Notes under the pieces: generated by a model | What the model was told of the DNA's origin: nothing | The model's input: the letters and a program-made list of their open reading frames with translations, nothing else | The model's database searches: none | In this document: piece after piece, positions 9,612 to 19,360 of the stretch | How positions within the stretch are numbered: position 1 is the first letter of the stretch | Layout: each line of letters begins with the position of its first letter | Position numbers and translations under genes: made by a program | From: Marinilabiliales bacterium | Lineage (GTDB): Bacteria; Bacteroidota; Bacteroidia; Bacteroidales; ML635J-15 | DNA length: 64,000 nt | Assembly: GCA_002869385.1 (NCBI GenBank) | Contig: PKTB01000024.1 | Location: 372,001-436,000 of the forward strand | Reading direction: 5' to 3'

Positions 9612-10265
9612 ATGAAGAAAAGTATTTATGTTTTAATATTATTAGTTTTTTCACTCATAGTGTTTAGTGCTTGTAATGAGAATCCCGATGACGAAGTAGA
9701 TATAATGTATAAATCTGTTGATAAACAACATGTTTTTATAATGGATACATTAGATTTAGCATTGGATGACAGTCCTGAATCATTACATATAGATAGTATA
9801 ATTTCGGGCTTAATAGATGCAGAACTTGTAAGTACAGGATACTTGCGTTATGATTTGGACAAGAATACAAATCCGGATATTGCATTTGAAATAATAGACC
9901 TTAAACCATATAATGATGATTTTCCGGAAAGTTTTTATTCGCTTGCGATACGAGCTCATTCATATACCGTTGAGTTTCTAGATAATTCTACATATCAGTA
10001 TGCAGATGCTCTTGATGCTAATGAACAAATAGGCTCTGATGGTAACTGGACTACTCAGACCATTGTTTTAGGAACTTTTCAAAATGCCGGTAACTTTAAT
10101 GGACAAGGTGATAAGTTTTTAGCATTTAGAATTGTTGATGGCTCTATTTATAAGTATGGTTGGATAAAAGTTAATTGCAGCGAGCATAATGATACCTTGA
10201 AAGTAATTGATTATGCATTTAATAAAATACACGCATCATCAATATTAGCAGGGCAGATGAACTAA
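9612..10265 (+). CDS. lipoprotein of unknown function
   Basis: The 217-residue product has a lipoprotein signal peptide: positively charged start, hydrophobic core, then the lipobox FSAC with Cys20. It is therefore lipid-anchored in the envelope. The mature part is acidic and opens ENPDDEVD, with no motif I recognise. It contains alternating polar/hydrophobic stretches (GYLRYDLDKN, TIVLGTFQNAG, FLAFRIVDGSIYKYGWIKV) suggesting a beta-sandwich. The phrase KFLAFRIVDG...YGWIKV resembles a motif in secreted Bacteroidota proteins whose role is not known. It ends 4 bases inside the convergent AsmA-like gene. Real gene, function unassigned. Confidence 0.75.
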   Translation: MKKSIYVLILLVFSLIVFSACNENPDDEVDIMYKSVDKQHVFIMDTLDLALDDSPESLHIDSIISGLIDAELVSTGYLRYDLDKNTNPDIAFEIIDLKPYNDDFPESFYSLAIRAHSYTVEFLDNSTYQYADALDANEQIGSDGNWTTQTIVLGTFQNAGNFNGQGDKFLAFRIVDGSIYKYGWIKVNCSEHNDTLKVIDYAFNKIHASSILAGQMN

Positions 10266-12451
10266 TCTGAATATAAGGTAAAATCGGGATCTTTAATATT
10301 ACCTGTAATTTCTAAAAGGTAGAGTAATCTGTTTTTGTGACCTCTTTGTGGATATTTTTCTTGTAAGTCTTTTGATATTAAATCTAATAATAGTTTTGTT
10401 TCCGCACCAAAGTAAGAGTCTGGGATGTCAATGAGTAGATTAGTGTTTATATCGGCATTTCTTAAATTCATTTTTCCATTAGTTTTTACTAATGCATTAT
10501 TGAGAGTAAATTCAGATGGTAATAGTTCAATACTGTCCGCATTAACTTTAAGAGTAAGGCTTATTGAGTCAGACTTAAAATAGTCTTCATCAATTTCGTA
10601 TTCTCTAAAGAGTCCAGTCTTGTATTTGAAATGCTTAATTGTGATTTGATTTACACCTGAATTGCTGTTATTAGGCACGGTATCCTGAATTGAAAATAAT
10701 TGGTTATTACTTGTAAGGTTAATAATTCCGCTAATTTGTTCCCCATCTCCAAAAAGGGCTGCCAAATCAAAATCATTGACTTCAAGATTGTTTGAGAAAT
10801 TAATTTCAGAATTTTCATTAATCAGCATAAAATCTCCAGATATTTCACCATTAGCAATATTCATGCTGATATTTCTAAGTCCTATTTCATCCGGATAAAA
10901 TACAAATTGTGAGTATAAATCTGTAATTCCGTTACTAATAGAATCAATTTTTGTGTTAAATGTAAAACAAAAATATTTTGGAAATTTAAATGAGCTATTA
11001 TTTGAGTCTAGATTTGCATTTATACTTGGGGATAATGATGTCGAGTTTCCAAAACCTAAGTATTTAATATCTGAATTTACTTCGATCTCTAATATTGATT
11101 TATTTAAATAGGATTGAGGGTCTGCAATTAAAATGTTTGTAACTCCAGTGATGTGCTCTGTGCAATAATTAATTCCAAGATTGAACTTTGACTCATTTAG
11201 TGTTACTGCAAGGTACCACATATCATTATTATAATCTGTTAATGATTTTGAATTAATGCTAAGTCTAAAATCTCCTGGCATTTCTTGTGTTTCTTTTGAA
11301 ATAATACCATTGAGGTTAGAACTAAAGTATAAGCAGGTTTTAATCTTATTATTTCTAAATGTAAGGCTGTCAGATGAATATATATTTGACTTAGCAAAGA
11401 TCTGTTTATCATTAGCCCTAATGTCAAATGAACCAGAAATCGTATCACCCATAGAGATTATTTCAATATTTTCTGATTTAAAACCGAAGTATTGCTCTAC
11501 ATCAGGTGAGTAAGAAAGTTCTATATTACCATTAAAGTAATAGTTTTCATTAAAAGAGTTTGAGATATTAACTTGATTTGCTAGTATATCCACAGTGAGG
11601 GAAGAGTTTATTGAGTCTATCTCAAATGATTGCCCTGAAATCTTAACATCTAATAAGCCACTGTTATTTTCAGTTTTGTTAAAGTCAAAAACAAGATTTG
11701 CTTCAAAGCTATCAGGAGAAATTGTGTCAGGAGTATAACTACCATTAAAATCAAATTGATTATTACCTAATATGAAATTTGACTGTAGTGTATATGTGTT
11801 TTCGATATAACTAAATACACCTGTGGATTTTAAACTATCTGTAATGTATTCATTTTCAGTAAATAAACTAATTTTATAGTCAGAAGTAAAGCCTTGCTCA
11901 TTTCGTTCTGATAAAACATCTATGTTGAGAGATCTTAAAGATTGTTCTTTTAATGTAGCTTCATCTAATTGGGTTAATTCTCCATTTTCAATAATAAAGT
12001 GGTTTACAAATAATTTGAAATCAGTATCTTCTGTTATTGAGTCATTACTGCTAACTTTCTTCAATGCAGACTCCCAATTATTGGTGCCATATTCAGAATT
12101 GATGATATTTACTTTTGGATCTACAAGTATAAACTCATCAATAATAATCAGATTATCTTCTTTGATAAAGTTCTTAAGTTTTATTGATGATTTTTCAGAG
12201 TGTAGTAGGGTATCTGATTTAAATTCTTCCTTTCCAATAATTGTAAAACCATAAATTTTGATTCTGGAAGTAAAGAAATTTATTCTAACATGATCTATTT
12301 CTGTTATAGCGTTAAGTTCTTGATTAAAAGCGGATTCAAGAGTTTTTCTTAAGTAATAGTTCAGTATAGAATTAATAAAAATTAGTATTACAACAAAAGC
12401 TGTAATACTAATTGATATAATTTTAAATATTCTTTTCTTCGGTTTGCCCAT
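10262..12451 (-). CDS. AsmA-like inner-membrane-anchored envelope protein
   Basis: A 729-residue protein with one N-terminal membrane helix after a basic start (MGKPKKRIFKII, then an Ile/Val-rich helix). A long beta-rich periplasmic region follows. The first 120 residues have the AsmA-type pattern: AFNQELNAITEIDHVRIN, a derived-property phrase, then SIKLKNF and FILVDPKVNI. The C-terminus repeats amphipathic strands ending in ITGNIKDPDFTLY. AsmA/TamB-type proteins form a hydrophobic groove that carries phospholipids or outer-membrane components between membranes. The start is the ATG at 12451, because the DUF6150 gene just upstream ends at 12459. Family membership is inferred from topology and weak motifs, not from a diagnostic active site. 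Confidence 0.65.
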   Translation of the reverse strand: MGKPKKRIFKIISISITAFVVILIFINSILNYYLRKTLESAFNQELNAITEIDHVRINFFTSRIKIYGFTIIGKEEFKSDTLLHSEKSSIKLKNFIKEDNLIIIDEFILVDPKVNIINSEYGTNNWESALKKVSSNDSITEDTDFKLFVNHFIIENGELTQLDEATLKEQSLRSLNIDVLSERNEQGFTSDYKISLFTENEYITDSLKSTGVFSYIENTYTLQSNFILGNNQFDFNGSYTPDTISPDSFEANLVFDFNKTENNSGLLDVKISGQSFEIDSINSSLTVDILANQVNISNSFNENYYFNGNIELSYSPDVEQYFGFKSENIEIISMGDTISGSFDIRANDKQIFAKSNIYSSDSLTFRNNKIKTCLYFSSNLNGIISKETQEMPGDFRLSINSKSLTDYNNDMWYLAVTLNESKFNLGINYCTEHITGVTNILIADPQSYLNKSILEIEVNSDIKYLGFGNSTSLSPSINANLDSNNSSFKFPKYFCFTFNTKIDSISNGITDLYSQFVFYPDEIGLRNISMNIANGEISGDFMLINENSEINFSNNLEVNDFDLAALFGDGEQISGIINLTSNNQLFSIQDTVPNNSNSGVNQITIKHFKYKTGLFREYEIDEDYFKSDSISLTLKVNADSIELLPSEFTLNNALVKTNGKMNLRNADINTNLLIDIPDSYFGAETKLLLDLISKDLQEKYPQRGHKNRLLYLLEITGNIKDPDFTLYSD

Positions 12452-12458
12452 TATGGGT

Positions 12459-12806
12459 TTAGTAGAATAAGTGTTTTTTATCACTGCTACGCCATTCTGC
12501 ATCATATTTACTATCTGCGAAGTAAATTATCACATCAGCATCATATTTTGAATCGCAGAAGTAGATTTTTTTATCTGCATCATACTTAGAATCAACAAAA
12601 TACCATAAACCTTCGTTTCCGTCAGCATCATATTTTGAAGAGCATTTGTAGACTACTAGGTCAGCATAGTATTTGCTGTCTGCAGCATATACTTTAACAT
12701 CTGCGTCATACTTTGAGTCACATGAGTAAACTTTTTGTGCATTTGCTCCTGCAAATACAAATAGTAGCAATGAACTTGCTAATAGAATTTTAATTGATTT
12801 TTTCAT
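12459..12806 (-). CDS. DUF6150 repeat protein, SKYDAD type
   Basis: A 115-residue secreted protein: signal peptide to ANAQ, then six short repeats built on the core SKYDAD (SCDSKYDADVKVY, ADSKYYADLVVY, CSSKYDADGN, VDSKYDADKKIYF, CDSKYDADVIIYF, ADSKYDAEW). The ending DKKHLFY is typical. DUF6150 proteins are found in Bacteroidota and have no known function; the regular Asp spacing suggests a small solenoid or a metal-binding surface. Its tandem paralogue at 12822-13169 has the same length and the same interrupting GLWYF segment, but every repeat reads YKSDAD instead. The 15-base gap indicates one operon. See the separate finding on the residue swap. Confidence 0.85.
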   Translation of the reverse strand: MKKSIKILLASSLLLFVFAGANAQKVYSCDSKYDADVKVYAADSKYYADLVVYKCSSKYDADGNEGLWYFVDSKYDADKKIYFCDSKYDADVIIYFADSKYDAEWRSSDKKHLFY

Positions 12807-12821
12807 AATTGTATATTAAAA

Positions 12822-13169
12822 TTAGTACATTAAATGTTGTTTTGATGAGTTTTTCCATCCTGCGTCGCTTTTGTAATCTGAAAAGTAGATTACTATATCT
12901 GCATCACTTTTATAGTCGCAGAAATATATCTTTTTATCAGCGTCACTTTTATAATCGCAGAAATACCATAGTCCTTTATTTCCACTTGCATCGCTTTTAT
13001 AATCACAATTATAGACTACTAAGTCTGCATCACTTTTGTATGTTGATACGTAGACTTTAACATCTGCATCGCTTTTGTAATCACAACTGTAGACTTTTTG
13101 TCCCATAACAGTTGATGACAAAAGCATAATCCCAAATAAAATGAGTGGTAATAGAATAATCTTTTTCAT
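12822..13169 (-). CDS. DUF6150 repeat protein, YKSDAD type
   Basis: Also 115 residues, with a signal peptide ending VMGQ and six repeats with core YKSDAD (SCDYKSDADVKVY, STYKSDADLVVY, CDYKSDASGN, CDYKSDADKKIYF, CDYKSDADIVIYF, SDYKSDAGW). It ends SKQHLMY. Outside the swapped Ser/Tyr it is nearly alignable residue for residue with the gene downstream, so the two are recent tandem duplicates that have diverged in a coordinated way. Five cysteine-containing repeat borders (SCD, NCD, FCD, FCD) could give disulphides after export. The gene is first in the pair; about 130 bases of AT-rich sequence precede it. Function unknown. Confidence 0.85.
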   Translation of the reverse strand: MKKIILLPLILFGIMLLSSTVMGQKVYSCDYKSDADVKVYVSTYKSDADLVVYNCDYKSDASGNKGLWYFCDYKSDADKKIYFCDYKSDADIVIYFSDYKSDAGWKNSSKQHLMY

Positions 13170-13296
13170 ATCTTCATAGTTTTAAATTTTCAATCTTCAG
13201 AATGCAAAAATTTTGCCTTAAATGATAAAAATAGGTAAAAAAAATGAAAAAGGAATTTAAATATTAAAAAAACAATAAAAAATCAATTAATGAAAA

Positions 13297-14028
13297 TTAA
13301 AAAGAGATGCCAACTCCAAGATTAAAAGCAGAGATCACAATACTCTCTTCATAACTATTGACAACATAAACTGGAATCATTTCATTTTCAAATTCTTTAT
13401 AAAACAGAAATTGACTTTTATATTCAGTATAAGATGGAGCAAGAAAGTAATTAAAAAAGACTTTTAAATATTTCTCAGAGGATAGTTTAGTGTAAAAAGC
13501 TACTTCTGGTATTATTGAAAAGCCGATACCAAATCCATTTTTTATAGTATTTGCAGAATGAACTTGTCCATTCTCGTATTCTGTATAGTTAACTTTAGGT
13601 CTATTTAAGCTATTTATACCCAATTGAGTACTTATCTCGAAATATGTAGAATTATTTATATTTTTAGTGTGAAAAATCGGGCCTAATGAGAAGTTCAAAT
13701 TCTTCCATGTTCCAATTCTTAAGGTAGATGTAACGCCATTAGCTTCGCGGTAATAAAAAGATTTATAAACTGGATTTACAATTATATTTGCACTATACTT
13801 GAATCCCCAAAACGAACTTAAATAGTTTTTAGCAGTTAAATTAATATTTATTCCAGATAATGCATAACCTTTGTTTTCATCTATAGGCCAAAATTTATAT
13901 TCTCCTGTTGGTCTAGAGTAAGCTAAATTAACTTCATAATAAGAGTTTTGCTCTTCTTGGATCTCATTTTCCTGCGAATATGAAAATACAGCCACTAATA
14001 ATAATATAGAAGTTAGATATTTTTTCAT
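13297..14028 (-). CDS. outer-membrane beta-barrel protein, function unknown
   Basis: A 243-residue protein with a signal peptide (MKKYLTSILLLVAVFSYSQ). Alternating aromatic and polar strands follow, such as YYEVNLAYSRPTGEYKFW, FWGFKYSANIIVN, LNFSLGPIFHT and FFNYFLAPSYTEYKS. It ends in the strand VISAFNLGVGISF, whose final Phe is the usual signal for BAM-dependent insertion. This is the layout of a small 8-10 strand outer-membrane barrel. No substrate or partner is evident. Its ATG directly abuts the stop of the downstream YfcC-type carrier (14029), and both are on the minus strand, with the carrier upstream, so the two may share a transcript. Confidence 0.7.
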   Translation of the reverse strand: MKKYLTSILLLVAVFSYSQENEIQEEQNSYYEVNLAYSRPTGEYKFWPIDENKGYALSGININLTAKNYLSSFWGFKYSANIIVNPVYKSFYYREANGVTSTLRIGTWKNLNFSLGPIFHTKNINNSTYFEISTQLGINSLNRPKVNYTEYENGQVHSANTIKNGFGIGFSIIPEVAFYTKLSSEKYLKVFFNYFLAPSYTEYKSQFLFYKEFENEMIPVYVVNSYEESIVISAFNLGVGISF

Positions 14029-15627
14029 TTAAAATCCATTTATATTAAAATACAATGTAGGTAACATAAGTAAAAAACCAATGATTATTAATACTAGGAT
14101 TAGTTTCCAAATATATTTAAACCAAATATTATAAGGCACTTTGGCTATTCCTAAACATCCAATAAGCACACCGGAAGTAGGAGTGATCATATTTGTAAAA
14201 CCATCTCCAAACTGGAAAGCAAGAACTGTTGATTGACGTGCTATTCCAATTAAATCGGAGAATGGAGCCATTATAGGCATTGTAAGTGCTGCTTTTGCCG
14301 ATCCTGAAGGAATTATTATATTTAAGAAAGTTTGAATACTGTACATAATACCTAAAGAAGTTTCTTTTCCGACGTTTTGCATTGACTGAGAGAGGCCATA
14401 CATTATTGTATCTACAATTTTTCCATCTGTTAGGATGATAATAATACCTCCTGCGATACCAACTATAAAAGCTGCTGAAAAAATGTCTTTAGCTCCCTCG
14501 ATAAAGAGTTTGGTAATATCGTTGGCTGATTTATTCATTGCGATTCCACTTGCTAATCCCATTCCAAAGAATAATGCTCCGATTTCCATTACATACCAAT
14601 CGTAGCCCATTACACCAATAATTAAAAATACAATTGTAAATGCTAGTAGATTTAATATATAGAAGTGAACAGATTTGCGTAATGCGAAGAAAGATATAAC
14701 AGCAAAAAGTAGTGATGCTACTGGTAAAGCAGGAAAATGAAAGTGAGAATTCCCAATTTTTAGAACAGAATCCGGATAGAATGCTGAAAATAAGACCAAA
14801 ATTCCTAATGTAATAATAAAGCTAATCCAAGCACTTGTAGGAGTTTGATATTTTATTTCTTCACTATTTTCTACTTTATGTTTCTTCCAATAATCATCAA
14901 TTCCAAAAGTGAGACTTTTCTAAGGGTTCTTTTTTACTCTTTTGGCATATAGAAGAATAAAGCTAAAGCCTAATCCATTGATAACTATCCAACATAAAAG
15001 TCTGTATTCCCAACCGCTGAAAACAGGAAGGTCAGATAGTCCTTGTGCAATTCCAATAGTGAAAGGGTTCAAAATTGCTCCTGCAAAACCTAAGTGTGCA
15101 GCGACATATACTAAGGAAACACCAACTATAGAATCATATCCCATAGATATTGCAAGAGGGACAAGAATAATTACAAAGGCAATTGTTTCTTCACTCATTC
15201 CGAAAATGGCGCCAAAAGAACTGAAAAGGGTCATTATCATTATCATGACAATATTGTCAACGCCAATTTTATTAAGGAGTTTAACTTTTTCGAGTTTTTT
15301 TGTGGCTGAAATAAATGCCAGGATTCCTACATCTAAAGCTTTACTGGCATTCATTATCCAAAATGCTCCACCAATAAGCAGAATAAAGATTATTATGTTT
15401 GCCTGTGCTACAAAACCATTAAAAACTGATGAGAAAACTTGCCAGGTCTGAGGTTCTGAGTCAACTGCATGATAAGAGTTTTCAACTATTACAGTTTTTT
15501 CTCTACCATCATCCATTTTTTTAACTGTTCTGTCAAACTCTCCTGCAGGGATTATCCAGGTTAAAATTGCAGAAATAACAACAATTGCAAAAACTATAAC
15601 GTAAGTATGAGGAACTTTTTTAAACAT
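14029..15627 (-). CDS. YfcC/DcuC-type C4-dicarboxylate carrier, interrupted by an in-frame TAG
   Basis: An integral membrane protein of about 12 helices (532 codons) of the YfcC / anaerobic C4-dicarboxylate carrier group. Family features seen are MFKKVPHTYVIVFAIV at the start, the conserved WIIPAGEFDR, FGMSEETIAF, GFAGAILNPFTIGIAQG, SGSAKAALTMPIMAP and the C-terminal FGDGFTNMITPTSGVL. Codon 236 (14920-14922) is TAG between KKNP and KSLTFGIDDYW, in the cytoplasmic loop between the two halves; the frame then continues to 14029. GAG to TAG explains it. The ATG at 15627 is preferred over the TTG at 15636. The transported substrate is uncertain; members have been linked to carboxylates and peptides. 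Confidence 0.85.
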
Positions 15628-15744
15628 AAATATCAAATTTTGCGCAAAATAATAAAACTTAGTTTAATAAAATAATTTTGCAGATTTTAAATAAAAAAAT
15701 GCTAAACATTTTATATAACATAAAACGTGTTTTTATATTCTTTA

Positions 15745-15778
15745 ACAGGTTTTTCCTGTAAGAAATTTTATATGTTTG
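15745..15778 (+). promoter_or_regulatory. pckA promoter with an overlapping inverted repeat
   Basis: The -7 element TATGTTTG (15771-15778) fits TAnnTTTG perfectly and lies 24 bases before the pckA ATG. Upstream, where the -33 element belongs, is the inverted repeat ACAGG-ttttt-CCTGT (15745-15759), placed where a regulator could block or recruit polymerase. Confidence 0.55.
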
Positions 15779-15802
15779 CAGGCATTAAAACATAACTTAT
15801 TT

Positions 15803-17464
15803 ATGGAAACTATTAACTTCAAAGAAACTCACGAAAAGATTGATGGATTGTTGCAGGAGAGCAATAATCTAATTGTAAATGCAGATAGAAAAAGACTAAT
15901 AGGCGATGCTGTTAGTAATAGTGAATGTATGGTTTCAAAATCAGGGACATTAGCAACCTGGACAGAACCTGATTCTACAGGTAGAAGCCCTAAAGATACA
16001 GTTATTGTAAAAAGACCTGAGAGTCAGATTCATATTGACTGGAATTCTCCCAACAACTTACCATTACCGGAGAGAGTCTTTGATCTTGTTTTTGAAGATG
16101 CATTAAATTTTATCGGACAACATTCAAGAGTTTATGTTAATGATCGTGTTATCTGTGCAGATTCAAACTACGCATTACCTGTGAAAACTATAACAAATAA
16201 GGCGTTAACTTCTGTATTTGTTGATAATATGTTTCGTTCGGTACCTGAAGATATTGATAAATCATGTTTTAGTGATAAGCCTTTTTATTTAATTGCTCTA
16301 CCTTATGATAAGTTATATAAAGCAAAATATGAATGGAAATTAAGAAGTTTACCTAATGGTGAAACAACAGATAAGATTGTTGTTATGGATTTAGATCGTA
16401 GAGTAGGTATAGTTATTGGCTCTGCTTATTTGGGAAGTGTCAAAAAGCTTATGTTTACTGTTATGAACTATTACCTGCCATTCGAAGATATATTACCATT
16501 ACACTGTAGTGCTAATGAAGGTAAAGATGGTAAAACAGCATTAATTTTAGGACTTTCTGGTACAGGTAAAACAACATTGTCCGCAGATCCATCTAGAGCT
16601 TTATTAGGTGATGATGAACATGGTTGGAGCGAAGATGGTGTTGCCAATTTCGAAAATGGTTGTTACGCTAAAATGATTAATATAAATCCCGAAAAAGAGC
16701 CTGATATATATCGTGCGGTATTGCATCCTGATTATTATCTAAATCATGTAGCAATTGTAGAAAATGCAATGATATTCCCTGATGGAGAGTTTGACTTTGA
16801 TGATGAAAGATTAACTCCTAATTCCAGAGCATCATATCCATTAACTTTCTTAGATAATATTAAACCGTGTAGCACATGTGGTCATCCATCATCTATTTTG
16901 TTTTTAACTGCAGATGCTACAGGAGTTTTACCTCCAATTTCAAAATTAGACAGATTTCAGGCTATGCTATGGTTCTTAATGGGATATACTTCAAAATTAG
17001 CAGGTACAGAAACCGGAGTAGTGGAGCCTGAAGCAACATTTTCGCGCTTTTTTGGACAACCATTTATGCCAGCTTTACCAAGAGTTTACGCTAAAATGCT
17101 AGGAGATAAAATGGAAGAGCATAATACCAGTGTTTACCTAATTAATACAGGTTGGTCTGGTGGAAAATATGGAGTTGGTAAAAGAATTGACCTGAAATAT
17201 ACAAGAGCTATGGTAGAAGCAGCTCTTGAAGGAAAGCTTGAAGATACTGATTTTATATATGATGATTTATTTCATTTAAATATTCCTAAGTCATGTCCTG
17301 GTGTTCCTTCTGAAATTTTACTGCCAAAAAATACATGGAAAAGTAAAGATGCATATGATAAGGCTGCAAACGAATTGGCGGATCAATTCTCTAAGCACTT
17401 TGACAAAGCATACGGAAGAAATGATATATCAGCGAATATCAAGAAAAATTGTCCTGGAAAATAA
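15803..17464 (+). CDS. pckA: ATP-dependent phosphoenolpyruvate carboxykinase
   Basis: Interconverts oxaloacetate + ATP and PEP + CO2 + ADP. In many anaerobic Bacteroidota it works in the carboxylating direction toward succinate, otherwise in gluconeogenesis. The 553-residue protein has the P-loop GLSGTGKTTLSADPSR near residue 250, the metal-binding kinase-2 motif LLGDDEHGW near 268, and the substrate-binding PNSRASYPL. The catalytic C-terminal region has TGWSGGKYGVGKRI. The P-loop type is that of the ATP form, not the GTP form. The start is the ATG at 15803 (METINFKETH); a TTG further upstream adds nine atypical residues. It has its own promoter and a strong terminator, so it is probably monocistronic. 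No disruption seen. Confidence 0.96.
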   Translation: METINFKETHEKIDGLLQESNNLIVNADRKRLIGDAVSNSECMVSKSGTLATWTEPDSTGRSPKDTVIVKRPESQIHIDWNSPNNLPLPERVFDLVFEDALNFIGQHSRVYVNDRVICADSNYALPVKTITNKALTSVFVDNMFRSVPEDIDKSCFSDKPFYLIALPYDKLYKAKYEWKLRSLPNGETTDKIVVMDLDRRVGIVIGSAYLGSVKKLMFTVMNYYLPFEDILPLHCSANEGKDGKTALILGLSGTGKTTLSADPSRALLGDDEHGWSEDGVANFENGCYAKMININPEKEPDIYRAVLHPDYYLNHVAIVENAMIFPDGEFDFDDERLTPNSRASYPLTFLDNIKPCSTCGHPSSILFLTADATGVLPPISKLDRFQAMLWFLMGYTSKLAGTETGVVEPEATFSRFFGQPFMPALPRVYAKMLGDKMEEHNTSVYLINTGWSGGKYGVGKRIDLKYTRAMVEAALEGKLEDTDFIYDDLFHLNIPKSCPGVPSEILLPKNTWKSKDAYDKAANELADQFSKHFDKAYGRNDISANIKKNCPGK

Positions 17465-17485
17465 GATAATAAAAAGTATTTGTTT

Positions 17486-17525
17486 AACCGGATTTTATTA
17501 ACTTTGATAAAATCCGGTTTTTTAT
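17486..17525 (+). terminator. intrinsic terminator of pckA
   Basis: A 12-bp perfect stem (17486-17497 with 17508-17519) followed by a run of T's, 22 bases after the pckA stop. Confidence 0.85.
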
Positions 17526-17531
17526 TTAGTA

Positions 17532-18959
17532 ATGATAAAAAATAGTAAGTTAAACTCGCGTGTTTTAATAAGTATTTTGTCTATACTAGCAATACTTGTT
17601 AGCCTTTTAATGCTGTATCTGTTGGGAATTAAAAGATATAGTATTAATGAGCTTCCTTCCTTATTAATTGAATTCTTTTTTTCAAATATTAGATATATTT
17701 TAGTGCTTTTGTTGAGTTTAATCCCGCTATTATCAATCATAATAGCATTATATATTTATAAACGCAGAGGTAGGAGCTTAATCATATATACCTTAGTTAT
17801 TTTTGGACTAAGTTTCTTTTTTGGATTATTTAGACTAGTTGTATATAAGAAACATGGAATCTATTCAGGAGTATTTATTATCATTGCAAGTTTTAGCCTT
17901 GTTATTAGTTTATTTCATCTTGTATTAAAAAAGAAACCTGAAATTCATAAAAAAACAATGACAATTCTGGGGAGTCTGTTTTTTACAATTATTGTTGTTG
18001 AATTATTTTTACGAATATTACACATTGGCAGCACCTATTTTTAAAACAGATTTAATTACTATGAATCAGTAGTTTATCAGAATAGTATATATGACTATCA
18101 TACTTATAAAGAGAATTCAGAGCACCATCTTAAAACTGCTGAGTTTGACTACATACGTTCTACTAATGAATTAGGCTTAACCGGAATAATTCCTAATATG
18201 GAAGACAATGATAATTCAAAGCTTATAATAGCCCTAGGAAATTCATTTACTGAAGGAGATTGTACACATCAGGATTCTACATGGTTGAAGTTTTTAGAGC
18301 AAGAGTTAGACTCTGATGGGTTTGAAAACCTTGTTTTTATGAATGCCGGAGTGTGTGGTAGTGACCCTATATATGAGTATAAGCTACTTAATGATAAGCT
18401 TTTAAAGTATAATCCTGATGTTGTTATTGTTTCTTATGGTTATGAGATTATAGATATTATCACAAGAGGTGGACCTGAACGTTTTATTACCGGGAAACCT
18501 GCGATTTCTGAACATTTATGGGAACCCGTGTATGCAAATTAATATCTTTTTCGATTAATTGTTCATCGATTATTTGGTTATAATGATTTGTTAATGACAA
18601 AAAAAGAGTTTCAGCAAGCAGAGGGAAATGCTGTGGATATTTTAAAAGAAAGTTTAATATCATTTAAAGAGCTAGCTGATAAAGAAGGATTTGAATTATT
18701 AATTGTTTTTTTTCCTATGAAAAAAGAGATTAATAATGAGAGCTTTGAATATAATCATATTTTATATGACTTTGCTTTGGAAAATGATATCAATAGCCTT
18801 GACTTACTACAATACTTTTTAACAATCGGAAATATTAACAGTAAAAATTCATCAGATTATTATTGGAAGAAAGACGGTCATCACAACTCTACAGGGTATA
18901 AGAAATATGCAGAAGGTGTTTACTGGAAACTTGTACAAGATTCATTAATAAAGAATTGA
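17532..18959 (+). CDS. membrane-anchored SGNH-like protein with two in-frame stops
   Basis: A 475-codon protein with about five N-terminal membrane helices (residues 12-165) followed by an SGNH-type domain. Blocks seen are GNSFTEGDCTHQDSTW with the presumed Ser nucleophile, NAGVCGSDP, and DGHHNSTGYKKY with the Asp-His pair. Codon 171 (18042-18044) and codon 337 (18540-18542) are both TAA, yet the frame is uninterrupted between and after them. The paralogue at 5601-6794 aligns across both sites (its WSYIFRAVSHVF matches NxYLFRLIVHRLF here), which supports one continuous protein. It follows the pckA terminator by six bases and has no clear operon partner. Acyl-group transfer or hydrolysis on an envelope molecule is the likely role; substrate unknown. 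Confidence 0.75.
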
Positions 18960-18966
18960 GCTCCAA

Positions 18967-19296
18967 TTAATTAGTATAATCGACTTCAACTTCTGCAAAA
19001 CCATCATTTCCCATATTTAATTTAATAGGAAAACTTTTCATTATAGAACCTAATTCAATTCCTGCCTTATGTCCAAGTTTTATACGCATCTTTTTCACTC
19101 CATTTTCCTTACCTGCTTCAATTAAGCTTTTTGCCGCTTCTACTTGTTTCTCAGTAGATATTTCAGGGCTTAATGCTTTATACATTAACCATGGTAATGG
19201 AGTAACTATCCATCCATATTTTTTAAATAAACAAATTGCGGTGTTTAGACTTTTATAGGTTGTTAAATCATAAACATTTTCTTCTAAACTTTTCAT
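18967..19296 (-). CDS. conserved-looking hypothetical protein
   Basis: A 109-residue cytosolic protein without signal peptide. It has a basic helical first half (NTAICLFKKYGWIVTPLPWLMYKAL), an amphipathic helix with QVEAAKSLIEAGKENG, and a C-terminal beta part (KMRIKLGHKAGIELG, then KLNMGNDGFAEVEVDY). I do not recognise the family. Coding character is supported by typical codon use and a normal ATG with no better overlapping frame. It is convergent with the SGNH gene (8-base gap) and divergent from ppk1 across 177 bases, so it may share control with the polyphosphate genes. Confidence 0.6.
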   Translation of the reverse strand: MKSLEENVYDLTTYKSLNTAICLFKKYGWIVTPLPWLMYKALSPEISTEKQVEAAKSLIEAGKENGVKKMRIKLGHKAGIELGSIMKSFPIKLNMGNDGFAEVEVDYTN

Positions 19297-19360
19297 AGTA
19301 TTTATATTAGTACGAATTTTTATAATTTAGCTATATCAACAACCATGCAAATAGTAGAAT

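Noticed and set aside
12809..13060. Plus-strand open frame over the DUF6150 gene
   Set aside because: Repeat-derived antisense translation of the DUF6150 gene; the minus-strand frame has signal peptide and family repeats.
14942..15451. A 169-residue open frame on the plus strand inside the YfcC gene
   Set aside because: It is the antisense shadow of a conserved membrane protein and has no motif of its own.
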